Shown: positions 17,487 through 26,737, counted from the first letter of the stretch. The stretch: 57,950 nucleotides of DNA from Nocardia brasiliensis IFM 10847 (GCF_000710915.1 NZ_BAUA01000048.1:1-57950); one strand, 5' to 3'. Notes: generated from the letters alone by a model not told the origin. Made by a program: numbers and translations.

Positions 17487-19139
17487 GTGGTCGAGCTCGA
17501 TACCCGGTCGTCGAATTCCGACGGGATCGCCGCAGCAAAAGAAACACTCGAGGACTACACCCTGCGGTTCGCGCCACGGAGTTACCGGAAATGGAGCCCG
17601 GCCGTCGTCGGCATCTCCGCCCTCGGTGGCATCGCCTACCTGGCCGACTTCGCCATCGGCGCGAACATCGGCATCGCCAACGGCACCGGGAACGCGCTGC
17701 TCGGGATCGGACTGTTCGCCGTCGTCGTGATGCTGACCGGCTTTCCGCTCGCCTACTACGCGGCGCGCTACAACATCGACCTCGATTTGATTACTCGCGG
17801 CAGCGGATTCGGCTATTACGGGTCGGTCATCACCAATATCGTGTTCGCCTCGTTCACCTTCATCTTCTTCGCGCTCGAAGGGTCGATCATGGCCCAGGGG
17901 CTGGAACTCGGCCTGGGCATACCGCTGTGGCTCGGCTACCTGGCCTCGACGTTGATCATCTTTCCGCTGGTCATCTACGGCATGAACACCCTCGCCAAAC
18001 TGCAGGTGTGGACGACGCCGCTGTGGCTGCTGCTGATGGTGCTGCCGTTCGGGTTCCTGCTCGTGCGCCACCCCGACTCGGTGTCCTCGTTCTTCGCTTA
18101 CGGCGGCGAAAACGGCTCCGGCGTCAGCTTTTCCGGCACGCTGCTGGCTGCGGGCGTCTGCCTGTCGCTGATCGCCCAGATCGCCGAGCAGATCGACTAC
18201 CTGCGCTTCATGCCCCCGCGCACGCCGGAGAACGCCCGCAAGTGGTGGAGCTGGATGCTGCTCGCCGGGCCGGGCTGGGTGGTCTTCGGCGCGCTCAAGC
18301 AGGTGGTCGGACTGTTCCTCGCGGTGTACCTGATCGCGAATGTGCCTGCCGCACAGGGGATCGCCAATCAGCCGGTGCACCAGTTCCTGGAGATCTACCG
18401 CGATATGGTGCCGGGCTGGCTGGCCATGACGCTGGCCGTCGTGCTCGTCGTGATCAGCCAGATCAAGATCAATGTGACGAACGCGTATTCGGGCTCGCTG
18501 GCCTGGACCAATTCCTACACCCGGGTCACCAAGAGCTACCCGGGCCGGTTGATCTTCCTCGGCGTGAACCTGGTGATCGCGCTGATCCTGATGGAAGCCA
18601 ACATGTTCGACTTCCTCAACAACATCCTCGGCTTCTACGCCAACTGCGGCATCGCCTGGATCGTCACCGTCGCAACGGATATCGCGGTCAACAAGTACCT
18701 GTTGAAGATCTCGCCGAAGCAGCCGGAGTTCCGGCGCGGCATGCTGTACGACTTCAACCCGGTCGGCCTGGTCGGCTTCGGGCTGTCCGCGGTGCTCTCG
18801 ATCATGACGTTCTTCGGGCTGTTCGGCGAGTTGCTGAAGCCCTACTCCCCCATCGTCGCGGTGGTCGTCGCGTTCCTCGCCACCCCGCTGACCGCGATCG
18901 CCACCAAGGGCAAGTACTACCTGCGGCGCAGCGACGACGGCATCGATCTGCCGATGTTCGACGAGCACGGCAACCCCTCCGGCGAGACCCTCACCTGCCA
19001 TGTCACCGGCCTCGAATTCGAGCGCCCCGACATGATCGCCTCGGCCACCCCCGGCCCCGAAGGGGAGATCCAGTACATCAGCTCGCTGGCCCTGTCCACC
19101 GACAAACCCGGCCACCACCTACTCCCCCGCCAGCACTGA
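17487..19139 (+). CDS. NCS1 family nucleobase:cation symporter-like permease
   Basis: A 550-residue integral membrane protein with about 12 hydrophobic segments and a soluble C-terminal tail of about 70 residues. The first membrane segment follows DYTLRFAPRSYRKWSPAVVGISALGGIAYLADFAIGANIG, and GYYGSVITNIVFASFTFIFFALEGSIMAQGLEL and KINVTNAYSGSLAWTNSY are characteristic of the purine-cytosine permease/allantoin group. I chose GTG 17487, which has a GAGGAG site 7 nt upstream; an earlier in-frame GTG at 17445 has none. It lies between the acyl-CoA operon and the TetR gene. The substrate is uncertain, since NCS1 also covers hydantoins and related compounds. Confidence 0.88.
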   Translation: MVELDTRSSNSDGIAAAKETLEDYTLRFAPRSYRKWSPAVVGISALGGIAYLADFAIGANIGIANGTGNALLGIGLFAVVVMLTGFPLAYYAARYNIDLDLITRGSGFGYYGSVITNIVFASFTFIFFALEGSIMAQGLELGLGIPLWLGYLASTLIIFPLVIYGMNTLAKLQVWTTPLWLLLMVLPFGFLLVRHPDSVSSFFAYGGENGSGVSFSGTLLAAGVCLSLIAQIAEQIDYLRFMPPRTPENARKWWSWMLLAGPGWVVFGALKQVVGLFLAVYLIANVPAAQGIANQPVHQFLEIYRDMVPGWLAMTLAVVLVVISQIKINVTNAYSGSLAWTNSYTRVTKSYPGRLIFLGVNLVIALILMEANMFDFLNNILGFYANCGIAWIVTVATDIAVNKYLLKISPKQPEFRRGMLYDFNPVGLVGFGLSAVLSIMTFFGLFGELLKPYSPIVAVVVAFLATPLTAIATKGKYYLRRSDDGIDLPMFDEHGNPSGETLTCHVTGLEFERPDMIASATPGPEGEIQYISSLALSTDKPGHHLLPRQH

Positions 19140-19146
19140 CCAACCT

Positions 19147-19206
19147 CGTCGAGCGGGACGCGACCGAGCGGCAACACCTGCCGCACCGGTCTCGTCCCGC
19201 TCGACG
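19147..19206. terminator. Long bidirectional hairpin between permease and tetR
   Basis: CGTCGAGCGGGACG (19147-19160) and CGTCCCGCTCGACG (19193-19206) are perfect 14-bp inverted arms. Inside them a second stem, GCGGCA/TGCCGC, closes on a 5-nt loop. The structure sits between converging stops and is a strong candidate transcription barrier for both strands. Confidence 0.75.
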
Positions 19207-19272
19207 GCGTTATTGGCTAGGCTCCGTCCGAACCGCTCGCCCTGGCACTGTGCGGCGAGTAGTCGCCGCGTC

Positions 19273-19917
19273 TCAGTCGGCGGTGCGGACGCCGGCCAGC
19301 GCCGCGGCGGCGATCTCACGCAGGTGGGCGGTGGCGCGACGCCAACGGCGTTGGGCGCGTTCGTTGTCGGGGTCGATGAAATTGGAGACGAGGATGCCGC
19401 GCAGGGCGTCCATGGCCGTGTAGATGAAGTCGCGCGCTTCCTTGCGGCGGATCTCGTCGGGAACGAAGCGGGCGACGGCCATCAGGACGGCGTTGTTGAC
19501 GAACGGCTCGACCTTCTCCATCGCGGCGGCGAGCACGGGGTCGGTGCGGCCCGCCACCCACAGTTCGACGGTGGCGATGAACAGCGGGCCCTGGTGCAGT
19601 TCCCACAGGAACTCCAGCGCCGCCCCGACCGGGTCGTCGCCGCGCTCGACCTTGGCCATCTCCCGCATCGCGGTCTCGGCGCGCAATTGCGCGAGGTGAC
19701 TGATCGCGGCGACCACCAGATCGGTCTTGGAACCGAAGTGATGCACCTGCGCACCGCGGGTTACGCCGGCGCGTTCGGCGACCCGCGGTGTGGTCGTGCC
19801 CGCGTAGCCGTACTCGACCAGACAGTCGATGGTCGCGTCGAGCAACCGCGTGCGCATCTCGGTGCTGCGCTGCTCCTGGGTGCGGCGCTGCGGTTTCGCG
19901 ACTTCGATCCTGGCCAT
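19273..19917 (-). CDS. TetR family transcriptional regulator of the acyl-CoA operon (proposed)
   Basis: A 214-residue TetR protein. The DNA-binding domain is EQRSTEMRTRLLDATIDCLVEYGYAGTTTPRVAERAGVTRGAQVHHFGSKTDLV, followed by a helical effector domain with TVELWVAGRTDP and a C-terminal FIYTAMDALRGIL. The ATG is preceded by a TAGAAT hexamer at exactly 6 nt, consistent with a leaderless mRNA. A near-perfect palindrome sits immediately upstream of that hexamer, implying autoregulation. The same site lies in the promoter of the thiolase operon about 2.7 kb away, so the protein probably senses an acyl-CoA or steroid intermediate of that pathway. Confidence 0.9.
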   Translation of the reverse strand: MARIEVAKPQRRTQEQRSTEMRTRLLDATIDCLVEYGYAGTTTPRVAERAGVTRGAQVHHFGSKTDLVVAAISHLAQLRAETAMREMAKVERGDDPVGAALEFLWELHQGPLFIATVELWVAGRTDPVLAAAMEKVEPFVNNAVLMAVARFVPDEIRRKEARDFIYTAMDALRGILVSNFIDPDNERAQRRWRRATAHLREIAAAALAGVRTAD

Positions 19918-19923
19918 CCGGCG

Positions 19924-19952
19924 ATTCTACACTTACATACAGCTCTGTATGT
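19924..19952 (-). promoter_or_regulatory. Leaderless promoter and operator of tetR
   Basis: The -10-like TAGAAT (19929-19924, minus strand) lies 6 nt before the ATG. ACATACAG-CT-CTGTATGT (19935-19952) is an 18-bp palindrome with 8-bp arms, placed between the presumed -35 and -10. Its outer arms are identical to those at 17198-17215. Confidence 0.78.
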
Positions 19953-19969
19953 TCAAGCGCGGCGCACCG

Positions 19970-21208
19970 TCAGGCGATCAGGGCCGCCGCGGCGACGAGG
20001 CGCGCGTCGCGCCGGGCCGCCCAGACGGTGACAGCGAACAACATCACGCCGATCACGGCGAGACCCGCGCCGACCATGGCGGGCGCGGTGTACCCGAGCC
20101 CGGCCGCGATCACGGCGCCACCCAGCCAGGCACCCGCGGCGTTGGCGATGTTGAGCGCGGCGTGGTTCAACGCGGCGGCCAGCGTCTGCGCCTCATGCGC
20201 CACGTCCATCAGCCTGGTCTGCAAGCCGGGGGCGAGCGACGCGCCACTCGCGCCGACCAGGAACGCGCCGATCGCCGCGGTGTACGGATTGTGCGCCGCC
20301 GCAACGAATCCGGCGAGGATGACGGCCATACCGATCATGGCGAAGTAGATCGCGCGATCCACCCCGCGGTCGGCGAGCACGCCGCCGACGATATTGCCGA
20401 CCACCATGCCGACGCCGAACAGCATCAGCACCAGCGGAACCAGACCGGCGGACATGCCGGCGACGCCGGTGAGCGTGGTGGTGATGTAGGTGTAGACGGC
20501 GAACATGCCGCCGAAGCCGATCGCGCCGACCAGCAGGGTCAGCAATACCTGGGGACGACGCAGCGCACCGAGTTCGGTGACGGGGTTGGTCATCGTGATG
20601 CCGGTGAGTTCCGGGACGAACTTGATCAGTGCGGCGACGGTCGCCAGTCCGATCACGGCGACCACGACGTAGGCATCGCGCCAGCCGAGATGCTGGCCGA
20701 GCCAGGTCGCAGCAGGAACGCCGACAACATTGGCGGCGCTCAACCCGAGCATAACCGCGGCGACCGCTTTCGCGCGCTGCCCGACCGGAGCGAGGGTGGC
20801 GGCGGCCAGCGAGGCGACGCCGAAGTACGCGCCGTGCGGCAGCCCGGAGACGAACCGCGCGGCCACCAGCGTGCCGAAGGTCGGTGCCAGCACGGTCGCG
20901 ATGTTGCCGAGCGTGAACGCAGCCATCAACGCGATGAGCAATATCTTCCGGGACACCCGCGCGCACAGCGCGGCGATGACCGGCGCACCGATCACCACCC
21001 CGAGCGCGTACGCGGAGACGGCGTGTCCCGCGGTCGGTTCGGAGACGCCCATCGCGTGGGCGATGTTGGGCAGCAGGCCCATGGTCACGAATTCTGTTGT
21101 GCCGATGCCGAATCCGCCGAGAGCCAGCGCGAGCATGGCCGGAATATGCCAGCTCGTCCGCTCAGCCTCGGGGCGTGCGGGTACCTGGGTGGCGAGTGGG
21201 GTGGTCAC
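19970..21208 (-). CDS. MFS transporter, DHA1 (AraJ/Cmx-like) efflux family
   Basis: A 412-residue protein with 12 predicted membrane helices. The first helix region, MLALALGGFGIGTTEFVTMGLLPNIA, is typical of the AraJ/YdhP/chloramphenicol-exporter group of DHA1 antiporters, and SGLPHGAYFGVASLAAATLAP is the conserved helix 4-5 signature. The start is uncertain: I use GTG 21208 (MTTPLATQVPARP), which gives a standard N-terminus. The frame stays open to ATG 21280 with 24 extra residues. A GGGAGG sequence lies about 15 nt before GTG 21208. The 240-bp AT-richer gap upstream probably holds its promoter. The substrate is unknown. Confidence 0.88.
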   Translation of the reverse strand: MTTPLATQVPARPEAERTSWHIPAMLALALGGFGIGTTEFVTMGLLPNIAHAMGVSEPTAGHAVSAYALGVVIGAPVIAALCARVSRKILLIALMAAFTLGNIATVLAPTFGTLVAARFVSGLPHGAYFGVASLAAATLAPVGQRAKAVAAVMLGLSAANVVGVPAATWLGQHLGWRDAYVVVAVIGLATVAALIKFVPELTGITMTNPVTELGALRRPQVLLTLLVGAIGFGGMFAVYTYITTTLTGVAGMSAGLVPLVLMLFGVGMVVGNIVGGVLADRGVDRAIYFAMIGMAVILAGFVAAAHNPYTAAIGAFLVGASGASLAPGLQTRLMDVAHEAQTLAAALNHAALNIANAAGAWLGGAVIAAGLGYTAPAMVGAGLAVIGVMLFAVTVWAARRDARLVAAAALIA

Positions 21209-21448
21209 GTATCCATGAAACGCCTCCCGCGGCGGTTCCGCTTCCCGAGTAAACGTGAGTTGAAACACCTTTAGCTTCATAAAACATGCAGGTCAGAAGG
21301 AAAAATCAGGCAATTTGGACGCGTCGGCCATTCGACCTGGCAATTTTCATTCGGAAACACTCGCGTACCCCGAGCACACCGGCCCGCCGCCTCCGCCGGA
21401 TGTGTGCGGCGTCATCCCGGCCCCGATTCGGTTCCGCCGACGAGCAAT

Positions 21449-22447
21449 TCACGCCGCGGGTGGTTCGCGTAGTTCGAAGGTGCGGCGGTATTCCGCGGGC
21501 GTCACGCCGACCACGGCGGCGAAGTGTCTACGCAGGTTGGCGGCGGTGCCGAGGCCGCACATCCGGCTCACCCGATCGATGGGGTGATCGGTGGATTCGA
21601 GCAGCGATTGCGCGCGGGCCAGGCGCTGGGTCAGCAACCACTGTTTCGGGGTCACCCCGATCGACTGCTGTACGCGGCGGTGGAAGGTGCGCGGGCTCAT
21701 GGCGGCGCGGGCGGCGAGCTGGTCGACGGTGAGCGGCTCATCGAGGTGAGCGCCTGCCCATTCGAGCACGGGGCCGAGATCGGCCGCGGCCCGCGCCGTG
21801 ACGGACAGGTCGATGAACTGGGCCTGTCCCCCGGCTCGATTCGGCGGCACCATCAGCCGCCTGGCCAGCCGGTTCGCCACGGGCGCCCCGAAATCGCGGC
21901 GCACCAGATGCAGCGAGAGATCCAGCGCGGCGGTCATTCCCGAGCTGGTGAGGATGTCCCCGTCGTCCACATAGAGCGCCGATCCGTCCACTTCGACAGC
22001 CGGAAAGCGCCGAGCCAGGACCGCGGCGTGCTCCCAGCCCACGGTGGCCCGTCTGCCGTCGAGCAGACCGGCGGCGGCCAGCACGAAGGTGCCGCTGCAC
22101 AGCGCGACCATCCGCGCACCGCGCCGATGCGCCGCGACGAGGGCATCGATCAGTTCGGGTGGCACCGGGCGGTTGTCGGTCGTGCAGTCGTAGGCGATCG
22201 ACGGGATGAAAACCGTGTCGGCCGCGACCAGTTCGGCCACGCCGTACTCGGCGCGCAGGAAGGCGCCGTGCCCGATCGCCGACTCGGCGGTCCCGGGCAG
22301 GACCGAGCAGATCCGCAACTCGTACCAGTCCGCAGCGATATCGGGCTGCGGTGTGCCGAAGATCGAGGCGAGCACACCCAGTTCGTAGAGGTCCCAGGGA
22401 TGCATCGCTCCGGGCGTGACGGCGATGGCGACGGTGCGACCGGTCAT
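21449..22447 (-). CDS. GlxA family transcriptional regulator (DJ-1/PfpI domain plus AraC HTH)
   Basis: A 332-residue regulator with two domains. Residues 1-175 form a DJ-1/PfpI-like (class I glutamine amidotransferase-like) domain: VAIAVTPGAMHPWDLYELGV, then MVALCSGTFVLAAAGLLDGRRAT, with a Cys at the nucleophile-elbow position. Residues about 225-325 form the AraC double helix-turn-helix: LTVDQLAARAAMSPRTFHRRVQQSIGVTPKQWLLTQRL, then DRVSRMCGLGTAANLRRHFAAVVGVTPAEYRR. The family usually activates metabolic genes. It diverges from the imine-reductase-like gene, its most likely target. The inducer is unknown. Confidence 0.92.
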   Translation of the reverse strand: MTGRTVAIAVTPGAMHPWDLYELGVLASIFGTPQPDIAADWYELRICSVLPGTAESAIGHGAFLRAEYGVAELVAADTVFIPSIAYDCTTDNRPVPPELIDALVAAHRRGARMVALCSGTFVLAAAGLLDGRRATVGWEHAAVLARRFPAVEVDGSALYVDDGDILTSSGMTAALDLSLHLVRRDFGAPVANRLARRLMVPPNRAGGQAQFIDLSVTARAAADLGPVLEWAGAHLDEPLTVDQLAARAAMSPRTFHRRVQQSIGVTPKQWLLTQRLARAQSLLESTDHPIDRVSRMCGLGTAANLRRHFAAVVGVTPAEYRRTFELREPPAA

Positions 22448-22460
22448 GCCGCCCAGGATA

Positions 22461-22495
22461 TGGCAGGAAGCGTGCGGCGGCGGTCAGTCCTGCCA
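22461..22495. promoter_or_regulatory. Inverted repeat between glxA-type regulator and dehydrogenase
   Basis: TGGCAGGA (22461-22468) and TCCTGCCA (22488-22495) are perfect 8-bp inverted arms with a 19-nt spacer. They lie in the divergent intergenic region and are a candidate binding site for the GlxA-type regulator. Confidence 0.45.
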
Positions 22496-22574
22496 CTCGT
22501 GCGGCGCGACCGGAACGCGAAGACTGGGACGCGGGCGCCCACCCGACACCCGCACAGATCTACGGAGGAAACGC

Positions 22575-23465
22575 ATGACCAGCGAAAAGCGCACCCGGAT
22601 AACGGTGCTCGGACTAGGGCGGATGGGCTCGGCGATCGCCGGACGCTACCTGGCCGCCGGCTATCCGACCACGGTGTGGAATCGGACGCCGGGCCGCGCG
22701 CCGGAGCTGGACGAGCTGGGCGCGCGCCGCGCCGCAACACTCGCCGACGCGATCGCGGCGAGTGAACTGATCATCGTCTCGCACGTCGACACCCCCGGCG
22801 TGGCGGCGCTGCTCGACACCGTTCCCGGCGCGCTGGCGGGACGCACGGTGCTGAACGTGTCGACCGGCCGCCCCGACGACGCCCGCGCGCTCGCGGTGCG
22901 GATCGCCGAGCAGCAGGGTCACTTCCTCGACGGTGCGATTCTCGGCATGCCCGCGACGGTGGGTACCGCGGCCACGCTCGTTCCCTACAGCGGATCGGCA
23001 GAAGCCGCGGACGCACACGGCGCGGCGATCGCGGAGCTGGGCGCCACGACCTATCTCGGCGCCGACACCGGCCTGGCGGCCTTGCACGACATGGCGGTGC
23101 TCGCGGGCATGTACGGACTGTTCGGCGGCTTCTTCCACGCGGCGGCGATGCTCGGCGGCGCACCCGCCACCGTGCACGGGCTCACCGCCGATTTCCTGGT
23201 GCCGTGGTTGCGCGCGCTGCTCGACGTGCTGCCGGCCCTCGCCGCCGAAATCGACGCGGACGAGTTCGCACCGACCTTCGCGAGCATCGCGGAGATGGGG
23301 TCGGTACTGGACACGATCCGCGGCGTGAGTCGCGAGCAGGGCGTACCCACCGACCTGCTGGACCCGTTGCAGCGACTGCTCGACGTGAGCGTCGAACGCG
23401 GCCTCGGCGCGGACAACTTCCCCCGCGCCGCCACGGTACTGCGCGACCACACCGTCGCGGCCTGA
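22575..23465 (+). CDS. NAD(P)-dependent oxidoreductase, imine reductase / 6-phosphogluconate dehydrogenase-like
   Basis: A 296-residue beta-hydroxyacid-dehydrogenase-type reductase. The Rossmann motif is VLGLGRMGSAIAGRYLAAGYPTTVWNRTPGRA. The VWNRT segment, an NADPH-binding Arg, is typical of bacterial imine reductases. The second domain carries LAALHDMAVLAGMYGLFGGFFHA, with an Asp at the position used as proton donor in many imine reductases. The start is ATG 22575 with GGAGGA 6 nt upstream. Divergence from a GlxA-type regulator suggests inducible expression. A hydroxyacid or semialdehyde substrate is also possible. Confidence 0.85.
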   Translation: MTSEKRTRITVLGLGRMGSAIAGRYLAAGYPTTVWNRTPGRAPELDELGARRAATLADAIAASELIIVSHVDTPGVAALLDTVPGALAGRTVLNVSTGRPDDARALAVRIAEQQGHFLDGAILGMPATVGTAATLVPYSGSAEAADAHGAAIAELGATTYLGADTGLAALHDMAVLAGMYGLFGGFFHAAAMLGGAPATVHGLTADFLVPWLRALLDVLPALAAEIDADEFAPTFASIAEMGSVLDTIRGVSREQGVPTDLLDPLQRLLDVSVERGLGADNFPRAATVLRDHTVAA

Positions 23466-23479
23466 CCCGCAAAACAGTC

Positions 23480-23556
23480 CGGGCACCCGTACCACCGTGT
23501 GGTGCGGGTGCCCGTAGAGTCGTCCCCGGCGCCGGATTCGCTTCCAGCGCCGGGAC
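23480..23556. terminator. Tandem hairpins between convergent dehydrogenase gene and icd
   Basis: The first hairpin has CGGGCACCCG (23480-23489) paired with CGGGTGCCCG (23505-23514), continued inward by ACCAC/GTGGT around a 3-nt loop. The second, GTCCCCGGCGC (23522-23532) with GCGCCGGGAC (23547-23556), has one bulged base. Together they probably end transcription from both sides. Confidence 0.75.
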
Positions 23557-23566
23557 ATTCAGCTGG

Positions 23567-24784
23567 TCAGCGCAGGGCGCGGGCCAGGTTGGCGTCCAGC
23601 GCGCCGAGGAATTCCTCGGTGCTCAGGTAGCCCTGATCGCCGCCGACGAGCAGCGCGAGATCCTTGGTCATCTGGCCGCCCTCGACGGTCTTGATGACGA
23701 CATCCTCGAGAGTCTGCGAGAAGCCGATCACCTCGGGGGTGTTGTCCAGCTTGCCGCGGTGCTCGAGCCCGCGCGTCCAGGCGAAGATCGACGCGATCGG
23801 GTTGGTCGAGGTCGGCTTGCCCTGCTGGTGCTGGCGGTAATGCCGGGTGACGGTGCCGTGCGCGGCCTCCGCCTCACAGGTCTTGCCGTCCGGGGTCAGC
23901 AGCACCGACGTCATCAGGCCGAGCGAACCGAAGCCCTGGGCTACGGTGTCGGACTGCACGTCGCCGTCGTAGTTCTTACAGGCCCAGACGTAACCGCCCT
24001 CCCATTTCATGGAGGAGGCGACCATGTCGTCGATGAGGCGGTGCTCGTAGGTCAGGCCCGCCGCGTCGAACTGGGTCTTGAACTCGGCGTCGAAGATGTC
24101 CTGGAACGTGTCCTTGAACATGCCGTCGTAGGCCTTGAGGATGGTGTTCTTCGTGGACAGATACACCGGGTAGTTCTGCTGCAGGCCGTAGTTGAACGAG
24201 GCGCGCGCGAAATCGATGATCGAGTTCTTGAAGTTGTACATGCCCATGACGACGCCGCCGTCCTCGGGCATCTTCACGACCTCGTGCTGGATCGGCTCGC
24301 TGCCGTCCTCCGGCGTGAAGGTCACGGTGACCGTACCCGCCTGGTACACCTTGAAATCGGTGGCGCGGTACTGGTCGCCGAACGCGTGGCGGCCGATGAT
24401 GATCGGCTTGGTCCAGCCGGGCACCAGGCGCGGGACGTTGGAGATGATGATCGGGGCGCGGAAGATGGTGCCGCCGAGGATGTTGCGGATGGTGCCGTTG
24501 GGCGAGCGCCACATCTTCTTCAGGCCGAATTCCTTGACGCGTGCCTCGTCCGGCGTGATGGTGGCGCATTTGACGCCGACGCCGTGGCGCTTGATCGCCT
24601 CGGCGGCATCGATGGTGACCTGGTCGTCTGTCTTGTCCCGGTACTCGATGCCCAGGTCGTAGTACTCGAGGTTCACGTCGAGATACGGATGGATCAGCTT
24701 GTCCTTGATGAACTGCCAGATGATCCGGGTCATCTCGTCGCCGTCGAGTTCGACGACGGTGCCTTCAACCTTGATCTTGGACAT
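23567..24784 (-). CDS. icd: NADP-dependent isocitrate dehydrogenase, homodimeric (eukaryotic-like) type
   Basis: A 405-residue TCA-cycle enzyme that converts isocitrate to 2-oxoglutarate with NADPH formation. It begins [23 protein letters not shown] and continues with [20 protein letters not shown] (substrate Ser/Asn and Arg residues), [14 protein letters not shown] metal site (here [25 protein letters not shown]) and the NADP-binding [15 protein letters not shown]. It belongs to the dimeric IDH1/2-like subfamily, not the monomeric 80-kDa form or the E. coli type. The ribosome site AGGAGG is about 12 nt from ATG. In M. tuberculosis, icd1 also adjoins the met genes. The gap 24785-25110 holds its promoter region and no gene. 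Confidence 0.96.
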   Translation of the reverse strand: MSKIKVEGTVVELDGDEMTRIIWQFIKDKLIHPYLDVNLEYYDLGIEYRDKTDDQVTIDAAEAIKRHGVGVKCATITPDEARVKEFGLKKMWRSPNGTIRNILGGTIFRAPIIISNVPRLVPGWTKPIIIGRHAFGDQYRATDFKVYQAGTVTVTFTPEDGSEPIQHEVVKMPEDGGVVMGMYNFKNSIIDFARASFNYGLQQNYPVYLSTKNTILKAYDGMFKDTFQDIFDAEFKTQFDAAGLTYEHRLIDDMVASSMKWEGGYVWACKNYDGDVQSDTVAQGFGSLGLMTSVLLTPDGKTCEAEAAHGTVTRHYRQHQQGKPTSTNPIASIFAWTRGLEHRGKLDNTPEVIGFSQTLEDVVIKTVEGGQMTKDLALLVGGDQGYLSTEEFLGALDANLARALR

Positions 24785-25058
24785 GGATCTTCGTGTCCTC
24801 CTAGGATGGTGCCCTCATTGCACGGCCAGGCGAACACGCTTGTGAGCGGACCCCAGCTGTTCCAACAGACAACGTATATGCCCCGCGTTGTCCGCGAGAC
24901 GTGTGGTGCAAACAAGACAAGCGTACTGCTGCCGCTGTTCGCGGTGTGCGGGCAGCCCCCCGAGTGAGAAACCCCACGAACTTACTGACTGGTAGGTCCC
25001 AGCGCAATTCACCAGTTGGCTACGGCGCAATGCGCGGGTCGCCCGCGCCCCCACGATA

Positions 25059-25092
25059 GGTCCGCGGACCGCCGCCTGGCGATCCGCGGACC
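25059..25092. terminator. Hairpin downstream of the MFS gene
   Basis: GGTCCGCGGA (25059-25068) and TCCGCGGACC (25083-25092) form a 10-bp stem with a 14-nt loop. It lies just past the stop of the MFS gene at 25111 and upstream of icd. It lacks a T tract. Confidence 0.6.
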
Positions 25093-25110
25093 GAGTCGTT
25101 ATCCAGATGA

Positions 25111-26607
25111 TCAGACGCCGACGTGCACCGGGCGCGCCGTGTCGTCGGCGCCTTCGATCAAGTTCGCCGGCCGGTCCCGGATCATCAGCCAGATCACCGG
25201 GATGGCGGCGAGGAAGAACCCGGCGCCGACATAGAACGCCACGTCGTAGCTGTGGATCGAGGCGCGGGCGAGCAGGTTGTCCAGCGTCGCGTGGCTTTCG
25301 GCGTAGCTCTTGGCCGTCTGCACCGAGATGGTGGTCAGCAGGGCCGTGCCCACCGCGCCGCCGACCTGCTGCGCCGCGTTCAGCAGCGCACTGGCCACAC
25401 CCGAATCCGCTTCTTCCACCTGATGCAGCGCGACGGTCTGCATGCCGACGAACAGCGGGCCCATACCGAGCGCGATCAGCAGCTGCGCGGGCAGCACGCT
25501 GGTCGCGTAGCCGTCCCCGAAACCGAGCTGGGCCAGCCAGAGCAGGCCGAGTACGCCCAGCACAGCGCCGGCCACCATCAGCGGCCGCGGACCGACCTTC
25601 GGCAGCAGCGCGCTGGTCACGCCCGCGGAGATCGCGATGCCCGCGGGGAACGGCAGGAACGCGAAGCCCGCCTTCAGTGACGAGTAGCCGAGCGTGATCT
25701 GGAAGTAGTAGCTGAGGAACAGGAACATCGCGAACATGGCGATCGGCACCAGCAGCGCGGCGAGGAACGCGCCGCCCCGGTTGATCTCACCCGGAATATG
25801 CAGCGGCAGCAGGGGATTCGCCGAGCGGCGCTCGATCGCGACGAACGCGATCAGCAGCGCGGCACCGGCCACCAGCAAGCCGAGCGTGCTGCCCGCAAGC
25901 CAGCCGTCGTCGGCGGCCCGGCTGAAGCCGTACACGATCGAGATCAGGCCGAGGGTGACGGTGACGGCGCCGGGCACGTCGTAGCCGCCGGTCCGCGGCG
26001 CAGGCACATCCTTCACGACCCAGGCCAGTGCGCCGACCAGGGCGAGCAGCGCGATCGGGGTGTTCACCAGCAGGCACCAGCGCCACGAGGCGTATTCGGT
26101 GAGCGCGCCGCCGGCGATCAGGCCGAGCGCGGCGCCACCGGCGGAGATGCCCGCGAACAGGCCGAAGGCCTTGGCCCGCTCACCGGGTTCGGTGAAGGTC
26201 ACCGAGAGCAGCGAGAGCGCGGCCGGCGCGAGCAACGCCGCGAACGCACCCTGCAGGGCACGTCCGGCGAACATCTCGGCCCCGTTCTGCGCGAGACCGG
26301 CAAGTGCCGACGCGGCCGCGAAGCCGATCAGGCCGATGATGAAGATCCGCCGTCGGCCGAGGTAGTCGGCCAGCCGCCCGCCGAGCAGCAGCAGGCCGCC
26401 GAAGATCAGCGTGTACGCCGTGAGCATCCACTGCTTGTTGCCGTCGCTGATGCCGAGGTCCTGCTGCGCGAAGGGCAGCGAGATCGTCACGATGGTGGCG
26501 TCCAGCACCACCATGAGCTGGGCCAACGCGATGACGCCGAGGGCGAACCAGCGCGCTGAACTGCCTTGTTTTTCTGGAACTGCTACCGCTGTCGCAGTGT
26601 CGGTCAC
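25111..26607 (-). CDS. MFS transporter, DHA2 (EmrB/QacA-type) drug exporter
   Basis: A 498-residue, 14-helix exporter. TM1 carries LMVVLDATIVTISLPFAQQDL, the DHA2 hallmark, and GGRLADYLGRRRIF is the MFS loop 2-3 motif. FGLFAGISAGGAALGLIAGGAL contains motif C of antiporters. I chose GTG 26607 because GGGAGAAG lies 4 nt upstream; an earlier ATG at 26622 would add five residues. It diverges from a TetR gene across a palindromic region, the usual layout of a repressed multidrug pump. It is distinct from the exporter at 357-1919. Confidence 0.9.
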   Translation of the reverse strand: MTDTATAVAVPEKQGSSARWFALGVIALAQLMVVLDATIVTISLPFAQQDLGISDGNKQWMLTAYTLIFGGLLLLGGRLADYLGRRRIFIIGLIGFAAASALAGLAQNGAEMFAGRALQGAFAALLAPAALSLLSVTFTEPGERAKAFGLFAGISAGGAALGLIAGGALTEYASWRWCLLVNTPIALLALVGALAWVVKDVPAPRTGGYDVPGAVTVTLGLISIVYGFSRAADDGWLAGSTLGLLVAGAALLIAFVAIERRSANPLLPLHIPGEINRGGAFLAALLVPIAMFAMFLFLSYYFQITLGYSSLKAGFAFLPFPAGIAISAGVTSALLPKVGPRPLMVAGAVLGVLGLLWLAQLGFGDGYATSVLPAQLLIALGMGPLFVGMQTVALHQVEEADSGVASALLNAAQQVGGAVGTALLTTISVQTAKSYAESHATLDNLLARASIHSYDVAFYVGAGFFLAAIPVIWLMIRDRPANLIEGADDTARPVHVGV

Positions 26608-26635
26608 TGTCTTCTCCCTCATTTCGAAGTGGTGC

Positions 26636-26684
26636 CATCCTGACATTGCGCGACATTTGGCGTCAAGAGAAAAATGTCGGGATG
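26636..26684. promoter_or_regulatory. Operator region between MFS exporter and tetR
   Basis: CATCCTGACATT (26636-26647) and AATGTCGGGATG (26673-26684) are 12-bp inverted arms with one mismatch. A nested pair, GACATTT (26652-26658) and AAATGTC (26672-26678), shares the right arm. The element GACATT thus recurs three times, suggesting two TetR dimers. Confidence 0.7.
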
Positions 26685-26737
26685 CGACAGTTGTCCGCTA
26701 ATGACACAATCCGGCCCGATTGCGATAGCATGGACGC

